A stretch of 5,350 bases of DNA from Chloroflexota bacterium (lineage in GTDB: Bacteria; Chloroflexota; Limnocylindria; Limnocylindrales; CSP1-4). The position numbers and the translations under genes were made by a program. The notes below the pieces were generated by a model, which saw only the letters and a list, made by a program, of their open reading frames with translations, was not told the origin of the DNA and made no database searches. The DNA lies in NCBI GenBank assembly GCA_021786915.1, contig JAJYMP010000106.1, positions 1-5,350 of the forward strand, given 5' to 3'. Below are positions 1 through 5,350 of the stretch, one piece after another. How positions within the stretch are numbered: position 1 is the first letter of the stretch; the number at the start of each line of letters is the position of its first letter.

Positions 1-1043
1 AGGGCCTTCAGCCCGGCCAGGAACTGCGCACCGCGCTCCCGCGCGTTGGCCACAAGGCCCTCCTCCTCGATCACGTCGAGCGTGGCGAGTGCGGCCGCGC
101 ACGAGACGACGTTGCCGCCGTACGTGCCGCCGTGGGAGCTCGGCGCGAACTTGGCCATGATGTCCGCGCGGGCGATGATCCCCGACAGCGGCAGCCCGGA
201 CGCGATGCCCTTGGCCATGACCAGGATGTCGGGCTCGACGTCCCAGTGGCGGACCGCGAACAGCTCCCCGGTCCGGCCGAAGCCGGTCTGGACCTCGTCA
301 GCGATGAACAGCATCCCGTGCTGGCGCGTGATCTCGCGCAGGCGCGGCAGGAAGCCGGGCGGGGGCACGATGTAGCCGCCCTCGCCGATCACGGGCTCGA
401 TGATGACCGCTGCCACCTTCTCGGGGTAGACGAGCTGGTGGAACAGCAGGTCGAGCTGCGCCTCCCAGTCGCAGGTGCACTCGGAGGGGTCGTGGGATCC
501 GCCCGAGGCGCGGTAGCAGTACGGGTAGCTCGCGTGGTACACGGAGCCCGGAAGCGGCTCGAAGCCGGCCCGGTAGACGTCCTTGGCGGCGGTCAGCGCC
601 ATGGTCTGGGCCGTGCGGCCGTGGAACCCGTAGCGGAACGCGATGATGCCGGGCCGGCCGGTGGCCATGCGGGCGAGCTTGACGGCGGCCTCGACCGCCT
701 CCGCGCCCGAGTTGGACAGGAAGGCCTCCCACGGGCCCCCGGGGAGCACATGCTGGAGCCGCTCGTGGAGCCGGAGTCCCGGCTCGTGGTAGACGATGTT
801 CTGCTGGCCGTGGAGGAGCTTGGCGGCCTGGTCCTGGACCGCCTTGACCACGCGCGGGTGGGCGTGGCCGGTGTTGGTCACGCCGATGCCGCAGGTGTAG
901 TCGAGGTAGCGCTCGCCGTCGCGGGTGACCAGCCATGAGCCCTCGCCGCGCTCGACCTGGAGGTTGAAGATCCGGCCCCACACCGACGGCACGACCGAGG
1001 TGTCGGGCAGCGTGTCGGCGGCGGACGGGGCGGTCGGCGTCAT
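1..1043 (-). CDS. gabT: Class III PLP-dependent aminotransferase, GABA/putrescine type (3' end beyond window)
   Basis: Transfers the amino group of an omega-amino compound (4-aminobutyrate or a polyamine product) to a keto acid, in the cytoplasm. 347 codons are visible; family members usually have about 420-450, so the C-terminus lies beyond base 1. Visible landmarks are the CGIGVTNTGH segment (I53 matches I50 of E. coli GabT), NSGAEA at 111-116 (PLP phosphate contact), GFHGRT at 139-144, IIEP with E216 and E221, ADEVQTGFGRTG with D249 (PLP pyridine nitrogen), and the Schiff-base lysine K278 in MAKGIASG. E221 matches E211 of E. coli GabT, which pairs with the switch arginine; that arginine would lie outside the window. 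Start ATG 1043-1041 is fixed by an AGGAGGA ribosome site 7 nt upstream. C176, C189 and C191 lie in a loop differing from E. coli GabT. The neighbouring polyamine-type transporter suggests GABA, putrescine or a related amine as substrate; the exact substrate is inferred. Confidence 0.93.
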   Translation of the reverse strand, partial: MTPTAPSAADTLPDTSVVPSVWGRIFNLQVERGEGSWLVTRDGERYLDYTCGIGVTNTGHAHPRVVKAVQDQAAKLLHGQQNIVYHEPGLRLHERLQHVLPGGPWEAFLSNSGAEAVEAAVKLARMATGRPGIIAFRYGFHGRTAQTMALTAAKDVYRAGFEPLPGSVYHASYPYCYRASGGSHDPSECTCDWEAQLDLLFHQLVYPEKVAAVIIEPVIGEGGYIVPPPGFLPRLREITRQHGMLFIADEVQTGFGRTGELFAVRHWDVEPDILVMAKGIASGLPLSGIIARADIMAKFAPSSHGGTYGGNVVSCAAALATLDVIEEEGLVANARERGAQFLAGLKA

Positions 1044-1145
1044 CGGGCGGTCCTCCTGTGGCGGGTCGATGTGGGCGGGGGTCGGAGTCGGCGGGGGAGG
1101 CGGACGGCTGACGAGCGGTGCGGGCGGGCGGAAGCGATCGCGTCG
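1044..1145 (-). promoter_or_regulatory. C-rich intergenic spacer between regulator and aminotransferase, possible attenuation site
   Basis: This 102-base spacer is the longest gap between genes in the window. Read on the transcribed strand, 1130-1061 contains 43 C and only 14 G in 70 nt, an unstructured C-over-G bias of the kind used by Rho. It has no clear hairpin-plus-U terminator and no recognisable -35/-10 pair. An 8-bp palindrome, GCGATCGC, lies at 1134-1141, just after the regulator stop codon. The plus strand has several G-runs (1063-1065, 1073-1075, 1077-1081, 1093-1097), but one intervening loop is 11 nt, so it is not a canonical quadruplex. A regulatory role is inferred from composition only. 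Confidence 0.3.
1051..1057 (-). promoter_or_regulatory. Strong Shine-Dalgarno site of the aminotransferase gene
   Basis: The minus strand reads AGGAGGA, followed by 7 nt and then ATG at 1043. It is the best ribosome site in the window and decides the start codon. It suggests that the aminotransferase is translated independently rather than by coupling to the regulator gene upstream. Confidence 0.85.
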
Positions 1146-2078
1146 TCAGAAGGTCGGCGGGGTGTTGATCCACAGCACCTGCGTCTCGACCTGGCCGAGC
1201 GCCGCGATGCGGTGGTCCACGGTGGACGGGAAGGTGAGTGCGTCGCCGGGCTCGAGCCGGTAGAACTCACTGGGGTCGTCGAGCCAGACGCCCAGCGACC
1301 CGGTGAGGACGAACATGAACTCCTCGCCGACGTGACGGTAGTAGCCATCGGACGAGGCGCCCGGGGCGAGCACGAACAGCTGCGACTCGAGCGATGTGGG
1401 TCCGGCGAACAGGTCCTCGATCCGGATGCCGCGTCCGGCATCCAGCACGCGGCGGTCCCCGGGCCGCACGAGGCGGCCGGTGGCGGGACCGGGACCGGCC
1501 AGCAGCTCTCCCACGGTTCGGCCGTAGGCCTCAACCAGGCGACGGAGGGTGGCGATCGAGGCGCCGGTGACGCCCCGCTCGAGCGATGAGATGAACGAGC
1601 TCGAGAGCCCGCTCCGCGCGGCCGCGCCCCGGAGCGTCAGGCCGCACTCGCGACGGGCGGCCCGCAGCTGCGAGCCGGCCGGCCATCCGGCCGGGGCGGG
1701 GGATCGGGCGGGCCCGGAGTCGGCCTCGCCGGGGGCCGTCCACGGGGACGCTGCAGGCGAGCCGACGGGCGTGCCGTTGGGCCGATGGCGTCCGCCGCGC
1801 GCCTCGCCGCCCGACGCCGGGCTGTCGAGCAGGCGGCGGATGGCCGCGGCGTTGAGCCCCTCGACCGTCCGCCAGGCGCGGATGCGCTGAAGCCGCTCGA
1901 CGTCGTCGGCCAGGTAGCGGCGGGCACCCCCGGCCGTGCGCGTTGGCTGCACGAGGCCCTGGCGCTCCCACTCGCGGAGCGCCGACGGCGAGGCGCCGAC
2001 GAGACGCGCCGCCTCCTCGATGCCGATGGCGCCCAGCGGAGCCGCGCCGCGGGACGGCGCCTCGGCGGGCCTCGCCAT
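1146..2078 (-). CDS. Three-domain regulator: MerR-type HTH + XRE-type HTH + cupin
   Basis: A 310-residue predicted DNA-binding regulator. Residues 17-85 form a MerR-type winged helix (EAARLVGASPSALREWERQG, then RTAGGARRY and DDVERLQRI). Residues 86-134 are a Gly/Pro/Ala-rich linker. Residues 136-193 form an XRE-type helix-turn-helix (LRAARRECGLTLRGAAARSG, then SSFISSLERG). Residues about 233-305 are a cupin with RHVGEEFMFVLTG (H249, E252, E253) and GDALTFPSTVDHRI (G278, P284, H289). The XRE-plus-cupin half is arranged like E. coli PuuR, the putrescine-responsive repressor, so sensing of the transported amine or a product is a reasonable inference. The ATG at 2078 overlaps the PotC stop by one base (TGATG), with GGAAG 8 nt upstream. 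The frame stays open further upstream to 2747, but that part lies inside the PotC gene in another frame and was excluded. The classical MerR C-terminal dimerisation helix is not obvious. Whether it represses or activates cannot be told from sequence. Confidence 0.88.
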   Translation of the reverse strand: MARPAEAPSRGAAPLGAIGIEEAARLVGASPSALREWERQGLVQPTRTAGGARRYLADDVERLQRIRAWRTVEGLNAAAIRRLLDSPASGGEARGGRHRPNGTPVGSPAASPWTAPGEADSGPARSPAPAGWPAGSQLRAARRECGLTLRGAAARSGLSSSFISSLERGVTGASIATLRRLVEAYGRTVGELLAGPGPATGRLVRPGDRRVLDAGRGIRIEDLFAGPTSLESQLFVLAPGASSDGYYRHVGEEFMFVLTGSLGVWLDDPSEFYRLEPGDALTFPSTVDHRIAALGQVETQVLWINTPPTF

Positions 2079-2929
2079 CAGCGCTGCTTCCGGCGCCCGG
2101 CGAGCGTGGTGAGCGCGACACCGCCCACGGCGATGACGAAGATGCAGGTGCCGATGACGTTCACCTGGACCGGGATCCCGATCCGCGACTTCGCGTAGAT
2201 GAACATCGGGAAGGTCTGCGTCCCGCCGGCCGTGAAGTTGGTGACGACGAAGTCGTCGATCGACAGGCTGAAGGCCAGCAGGGCGGCCGCCACGATGCCG
2301 GGCAGGATCAGCGGGAAGGTGACCTTCCAGAAGGTGTCCCACTCGTTGGCGTAGAGGTCGCCGGCCGCCTCCTCGAGGTGCCGGGGGAAGCCCGCCAGCC
2401 GCGCCCGGACCGTCACCACCGCGTAGACGGTGTTGAGCATGACGTGGGCGATGAGGATGGTCAGGAAGTTGAGCGGGAAGAACGGCGGGGTCCCGATGGA
2501 GACGAACATGGTGAGCAGCGAGGCCCCCATGATGATCTCGGGCGTCGCCATCGGCAGGAAGATCAGCGAGTTCATCAGCCCCTTGCCGCGGAACGAGTAG
2601 CGCTCCAGGGCGAGGGCGATCAGGGTCCCGAGGGCGGTGGCGATGGCCGTCGAGAGGAACGCGATCACCAGGCTCAGGGTGACGGCGTCCGACAGCCCGA
2701 GCGGCCCGAAGGGGTCGAGCCAGTACTTGATGGTGAACCCCTGCCACACGAAGTTGGACTTGCCGGCCGGGTCGTTGAAGCTGAACAGCACGATGACTGC
2801 GACGGGCAGCAGCAGGTAGATGACCGCCAGCATGGTGTAGACGATCAGCGACCAGCGGTCGAAGAACCGGGCGATGACCTGGCGGGCCGGCCGAGCGGCG
2901 GCGACGCGGGCGGTGGCGGCACTCGTCAT
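2078..2929 (-). CDS. potC: Polyamine-type ABC transporter permease, PotC-like
   Basis: Inner-membrane permease of 283 residues, the second half of the translocation pore, normally paired with PotB and driven by PotA. Six hydrophobic segments are visible at roughly 28-50, 83-106, 119-145, 153-178, 207-224 and 255-278. The cytoplasmic EAA motif is at 187-205: EAAGDLYA, then nine residues from the tyrosine to VTFP, followed by LILPG. This matches the family spacing, except that Tyr193 stands where the consensus has Gly. SIDDF at 223-227 is typical of PotC-like permeases. The gene starts 4 nt after the PotB stop, with GAGGG 9 nt upstream inside the end of PotB, and its stop overlaps the regulator start, so translation is probably coupled along the operon. 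Length is ordinary for the family. The substrate could be a polyamine or a related amine such as GABA. Confidence 0.93.
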   Translation of the reverse strand: MTSAATARVAAARPARQVIARFFDRWSLIVYTMLAVIYLLLPVAVIVLFSFNDPAGKSNFVWQGFTIKYWLDPFGPLGLSDAVTLSLVIAFLSTAIATALGTLIALALERYSFRGKGLMNSLIFLPMATPEIIMGASLLTMFVSIGTPPFFPLNFLTILIAHVMLNTVYAVVTVRARLAGFPRHLEEAAGDLYANEWDTFWKVTFPLILPGIVAAALLAFSLSIDDFVVTNFTAGGTQTFPMFIYAKSRIGIPVQVNVIGTCIFVIAVGGVALTTLAGRRKQR

Positions 2930-2933
2930 GGCT

Positions 2934-3953
2934 TCAGGCCCTCGCTGCCGCGGCGGAGAGCTCCTCGGTGCCGAGGATCTTCGCGTAGACGGCCACCACG
3001 ATCAGGACGCCCGCCATCATCGCGAACGAGAGGGCCGAAGCGGTGGGGTAGTCATTCTGGGTGAGGAACTTGTTCTGGATGACGTTGCCGATCATGTTCG
3101 TGTTCGGGTTGCCCAGCAGCTCCGCGTTGATGTAGTCGCCGATCGCCGGGATGAACGTCAGCAGGCCGCCGGCGAACACACCCGAGAGCGACAGCGGGAA
3201 CGTCACCCGGATGAACGATTCGGACACCAGGAACCAGCCGACAAGCCCGCCGAACGCCGCGCCGATGACGGCGAAGACCAGCCAGTCGGCACCGAACACG
3301 AGGCCCAGCACGCCCATGAGGGCGCCGCCCAGGATCCCGCCCGCGATCAGCCCGCCCGGACGCCAGGGTCCCGCGTAGAGGTCCTTGGCCGCCTCGACCA
3401 GCCGGATGTCGACCTTCTCCAGGGCAACGTAGACCGGCAGGGTCATGAACGGCAGGAAGTTGTAGGTGATGCCGGCGATCACCGCCATCGGAGTGGCCAG
3501 GATATGGAAGTCCTGGGACAGCACGCCGATGCCCTTGAGCGGCCCGATGATCGGCCCGACGTCACCGAGGATGATCTTCCAGCTGATCGTGCGCAGCAGG
3601 AAGCTGGTGAAGAAGGGGGCGACCACCAGGAACAGCATCAGGTTCTTGAAGCGGCCGCCCTTGAACGCGATGGTGTACGCGAGCGGATAGGCGATGAGGA
3701 AGGTCGTCATCGTCGCCGCGGCCGCGTACACCACCGAGCGCAGGTAGAACGGCGCGAACTGACCGACGGCGTTCGGGTAGTTCGTCCAGTTGTCGAGCGA
3801 GAAGACGAAGCCCGTCTCGAGGGTCCCATTCCAGAAGCTCGCAATGAACATCTGGAGCGCGGGCCACAGGTAGAAGACCAGCAGCCACAGGATGCCGGGC
3901 GTCAGCAGCGCCAGCGGTGTCACCCAGTGGTGTCGCTTCAGGAATGTGCCCAT
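2934..3953 (-). CDS. potB: Polyamine-type ABC transporter permease, PotB-like, with an insertion in the EAA loop
   Basis: Inner-membrane permease of 339 residues, the partner of the PotC-like protein. Family members are usually about 270-310 residues. Core hydrophobic segments lie at roughly 12-38, 70-96, 104-127, 152-176, 256-275 and 304-326, with the family-typical LTFIPAIGDYINAELLGNP near 265-283. The EAA motif begins at E187 (EAAKDLYAGPWR) but does not continue. Residues 199-245 insert two extra hydrophobic, glycine-rich segments (about 201-221 and 225-243) before the motif resumes at SFIRVTFP (246-253). Without the insert the protein is 292 residues, a normal length, with eight predicted membrane segments falling to six. 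Ser257 replaces the proline usual after the motif (PLSLSG, where PLSLPG is usual). ATG 3953 follows AGAGGGA at 3971-3965, 11 nt upstream. It lies 49 bp after the binding-protein gene. Identity as a PotB-type permease is secure; whether the altered loop still docks an ATPase is unknown. Confidence 0.92.
   Translation of the reverse strand: MGTFLKRHHWVTPLALLTPGILWLLVFYLWPALQMFIASFWNGTLETGFVFSLDNWTNYPNAVGQFAPFYLRSVVYAAAATMTTFLIAYPLAYTIAFKGGRFKNLMLFLVVAPFFTSFLLRTISWKIILGDVGPIIGPLKGIGVLSQDFHILATPMAVIAGITYNFLPFMTLPVYVALEKVDIRLVEAAKDLYAGPWRPGGLIAGGILGGALMGVLGLVFGADWLVFAVIGAAFGGLVGWFLVSESFIRVTFPLSLSGVFAGGLLTFIPAIGDYINAELLGNPNTNMIGNVIQNKFLTQNDYPTASALSFAMMAGVLIVVAVYAKILGTEELSAAAARA
3219..3359 (-). other. 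Segment encoding a glycine-zipper transmembrane hairpin inside the PotB EAA motif
   Basis: These 141 bases encode residues 199-245 of the PotB-like permease. The first hydrophobic stretch carries glycines at 201, 205, 206, 209, 210 and 214, giving overlapping GxxxG motifs. A short turn containing D223 and W224 follows, then a second stretch with G231, G235 and G239. Base composition and codon use look like the rest of the gene. The exact ends were set by requiring the EAA consensus spacing to be restored; a shift of a residue or two is possible. A hairpin entering and leaving from the cytoplasm would keep the remaining permease topology unchanged. Confidence 0.75.
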
Positions 3954-4002
3954 CGGTCGGCGGGTCCCTCTGAAGGCGGGTGGTGCTCGGTCTCAGCGGG
4001 CG

Positions 4003-5280
4003 TCAGCCGACGCCGAGGACCTTCGCGAACTGCTGGTTGAAGTACGTCTCGTCGGCCTCGGTGAGCGCGCCGAAGATGTGCAGCTTGGCGGTCGTCGAGT
4101 CGGGCGGGAAGATCAGCGGGTTGCTCGCGACCGTCGGGTCGATCTTCTTGAGCGCCACGTCGGCGCCCTTGCACGGGCAGATGTAGTTGACGTAGTCCTC
4201 GACCAGCGCCGCGTTCTCCGGGATGTAGTACCAGTCGATGAGCTTCTCGGCGCCGTTCTTGTGCTTGGCGCCGTTGGGGATCATGGAGTTGTCGGTCCAG
4301 AGCATCCCGCCCTCGGTGGCGATGTTGAACTTGATGCCCGGCTTGTCGACCAGCACCTGGACCATGTCGCCCGACCACGCCATGACAAGCACGGCGTCGC
4401 CCGCCTTGAGGTCCTCGGCATAGGAGTTGCCCTTGAGGCCGCGGATGATGCCTGCGTCCTTGGCCCCCTGCAGGGCGGTCACGCACTTGTCGCAGCCGTC
4501 TCGGGTGGGCTGCGCCGGGTCGAGCCCGAGGTAGAGCATCGTCAGCCCGATCGTGTCGCGCATCTCGGACAGGAGCTCGGTCTTGCCCTTCCAGCGCGGG
4601 TCCGGGGTGAAGTACGCGGCGAGGCTGGTGACGTTGCCGGTCTTCGCGGGGTCGAAGCCGATGCCGGTCATGCCCGACTGCCACGGTGCGTGGTGCGAGC
4701 CGTCGGGATCCCAGCCAACGCCCTTGTAGGTGTCCTTGAGGTTGGCCGTGAAGTTCGGCATGTTGGCTGCGTTCATGCTCTGGACCCAGCCGAGGCGGAT
4801 GAGCCGGGCGGCCATCCAGTCGGTCATCGTGATGATGTCCCAGCCCGTGTCCTGGCCGGCCTGGAGAGCCGGCTGGATCGTGCCGAAGAAGGTCTCGTTG
4901 TCGTCGATGACCTCCTGGTACTTCACCTGGAGCCCCGTGCTCTTGGTGAAGGCGTCGAGCGTCGGGTGCTTCTTCGTCTTCTCGTCGACGTCGATGTAGT
5001 ACGTCCAGTTGGCCCAGTTGATCGCGCCGGGCGCGTCGGTCGGGGCGGGCGTCGGGACGGGCGTGTCGGTGGGCGCCACGCTGGCGACGGCGGCCCCGCT
5101 GGGCGCGCTGCTGCCGCCCGTGGACGGCGCGGCGGTCGCGGCGGCGCTCGGGCTGGGCGTGTTGGCGGTGCCCTTCGTGCCGCAGGCCGCCAGGAAGGCA
5201 GCCACGCCCATCAGCGCGCTGCCCTGGAGCAGGCGGCGCCGCGAGATGGGGGTTCCGGTCAGCTTGTCGTTCGTGGACAT
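4003..5280 (-). CDS. potD: Polyamine-type ABC transporter substrate-binding lipoprotein, PotD-like
   Basis: Extracytoplasmic receptor of 425 residues that captures the substrate and delivers it to the permeases. The N-terminus has a Tat-type signal (SRRRLLQG, residues 13-20), a hydrophobic core and a lipobox LAAC ending at Cys33, so a lipid-anchored protein is expected. Residues 34-85 are a Ser/Ala/Thr/Pro tether containing an APTD unit repeated 10 residues apart (69-72, 79-82). The mature fold starts at INWANWTYYID, recalling the start of PotD. TDWMAARLIRLGW (153-165) and GGMLWTDNSMIPNGAKHKNGAEKLIDW (324-350) match PotD segments; W328 and D330 align with W255 and D257 of E. coli PotD, which bind the polyamine. 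Unusual cysteine pairs are C263/C266 and C368/C370 (CPC). ATG 5280 follows GAGGAGA by 3 nt. It is the first gene of the visible operon. Polyamine is the best guess for substrate; GABA or a related amine is an alternative. Confidence 0.93.
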   Translation of the reverse strand: MSTNDKLTGTPISRRRLLQGSALMGVAAFLAACGTKGTANTPSPSAAATAAPSTGGSSAPSGAAVASVAPTDTPVPTPAPTDAPGAINWANWTYYIDVDEKTKKHPTLDAFTKSTGLQVKYQEVIDDNETFFGTIQPALQAGQDTGWDIITMTDWMAARLIRLGWVQSMNAANMPNFTANLKDTYKGVGWDPDGSHHAPWQSGMTGIGFDPAKTGNVTSLAAYFTPDPRWKGKTELLSEMRDTIGLTMLYLGLDPAQPTRDGCDKCVTALQGAKDAGIIRGLKGNSYAEDLKAGDAVLVMAWSGDMVQVLVDKPGIKFNIATEGGMLWTDNSMIPNGAKHKNGAEKLIDWYYIPENAALVEDYVNYICPCKGADVALKKIDPTVASNPLIFPPDSTTAKLHIFGALTEADETYFNQQFAKVLGVG

Positions 5281-5283
5281 CGG

Positions 5284-5290
5284 TCTCCTC
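5284..5290 (-). promoter_or_regulatory. Shine-Dalgarno site of the binding-protein gene
   Basis: The minus strand reads GAGGAGA with CCG between it and ATG 5280. The match is strong and the spacing slightly short. It supports the start just before the Tat signal. Confidence 0.75.
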
Positions 5291-5350
5291 GGGGCTCAGT
5301 CCCTTGGGGGTGGGGGGTGGGAGGGGAGGCGAGGGTGGGCGGCGGGAGGC
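5291..5350. promoter_or_regulatory. Operon leader: G-rich on plus strand with G-quadruplex motif, C-rich in the transcript
   Basis: On the plus strand, G-runs of 5, 6, 3 and 4 at 5306-5310, 5312-5317, 5319-5321 and 5323-5326 are separated by single bases (T, T, A), the loop pattern of the most stable parallel quadruplexes. Further GGG runs follow at 5333-5335, 5337-5339 and 5344-5346. In 5301-5350 the plus strand has 34 G and 7 C of 50. The plus strand is the template for the operon, so a quadruplex would form in template DNA, while the transcript, if it starts upstream, would be C-rich and open. No -35/-10 promoter is recognisable, and the true start of transcription may lie beyond 5350. The motif is visible; its role is inferred. 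Confidence 0.5.

Noticed and set aside
1134..1141. Palindrome GCGATCGC after the regulator stop, considered as a terminator or operator
   Set aside because: It is too short to form a terminator stem, has no U-tract, and is easily expected by chance in GC-rich sequence. It is kept only as a note in the spacer entry.
298..1173. Minus-strand frame of 291 codons overlapping the aminotransferase
   Set aside because: It is an Arg/Pro-rich shadow frame. The aminotransferase frame starting at 1043 carries all the catalytic motifs.
2079..2747. Upstream extension of the regulator frame to a 533-residue protein
   Set aside because: The extra N-terminal part is the PotC gene read in a different frame. 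The ATG at 2078 with its own ribosome site and the start of the MerR-like domain just after it are a better start.
1943..3064. Long open frame of 373 codons on the plus strand
   Set aside because: It lies antisense to the two permease genes and the regulator. Its product is rich in Asp, Glu, Arg, Gly and His with no recognisable domain, as expected from the mirror frame of GC-rich membrane-protein genes.
3221..3361. Five-base direct repeat GTCCG flanking the PotB insert (3361-3357 and 3225-3221), considered as an insertion scar
   Set aside because: The copies are 136 bases apart, so excision between them would break the reading frame. A five-base match is expected by chance in such GC-rich DNA.
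2874..4040. Long open frame of 388 codons on the plus strand
   Set aside because: It is antisense to the PotB-like gene. The composition is low-complexity and charged, there is no plausible ribosome site or family match, and the minus-strand frame gives a clear permease.
5029..5073. Imperfect DNA repeat (GGGCGYGTCGGT, 30 bases apart) in the binding-protein gene
   Set aside because: It is explained by the repeated Ala-Pro-Thr-Asp units in the flexible tether after the lipidated cysteine, and is not a separate element.

Overview
The window is a single co-directional gene cluster on the minus strand of a very GC-rich bacterial genome. GC-biased third codon positions, a Tat-type lipoprotein signal and the Ser/Thr/Pro-rich tether on the binding protein fit Chloroflexota or Actinomycetota. 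I cannot decide between these from this window. There are five genes and almost no free space. No RNA gene, mobile element, CRISPR array or clear intrinsic terminator was seen.

In transcription order (right to left) the layout is as follows. 5350-5281 is a strongly C-rich leader (G-rich on the plus strand, with a G-quadruplex motif) ending in a good ribosome binding site. 5280-4003 encodes a PotD-type substrate-binding lipoprotein. 3953-2934 encodes a PotB-type permease. 2929-2078 encodes a PotC-type permease. 2078-1146 encodes a regulator that joins a MerR-type helix-turn-helix, an XRE-type helix-turn-helix and a cupin. 1145-1044 is a C-rich spacer. 1043 to beyond base 1 encodes a class III PLP aminotransferase of the GABA/putrescine type, cut by the window edge. 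The three transporter genes and the regulator are tightly packed (49 bp, 4 bp, then a 1-base TGATG overlap).

Together the genes read as an uptake-and-catabolism operon. A lipid-anchored receptor captures a polyamine or a related amine such as GABA, the two permeases carry it across the membrane, the aminotransferase removes its amino group, and the cupin regulator presumably senses the substrate or a product, as PuuR does in E. coli. The ATPase subunit (PotA) is not in the window.

The most unusual feature is in the PotB-type permease. Its EAA motif, the cytoplasmic loop that docks on the ATPase, is interrupted by about 47 residues that look like a glycine-zipper transmembrane hairpin. Removing exactly these residues restores the canonical motif spacing, and the neighbouring PotC-type permease carries the uninterrupted motif. 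The three-domain regulator is the second item worth following.
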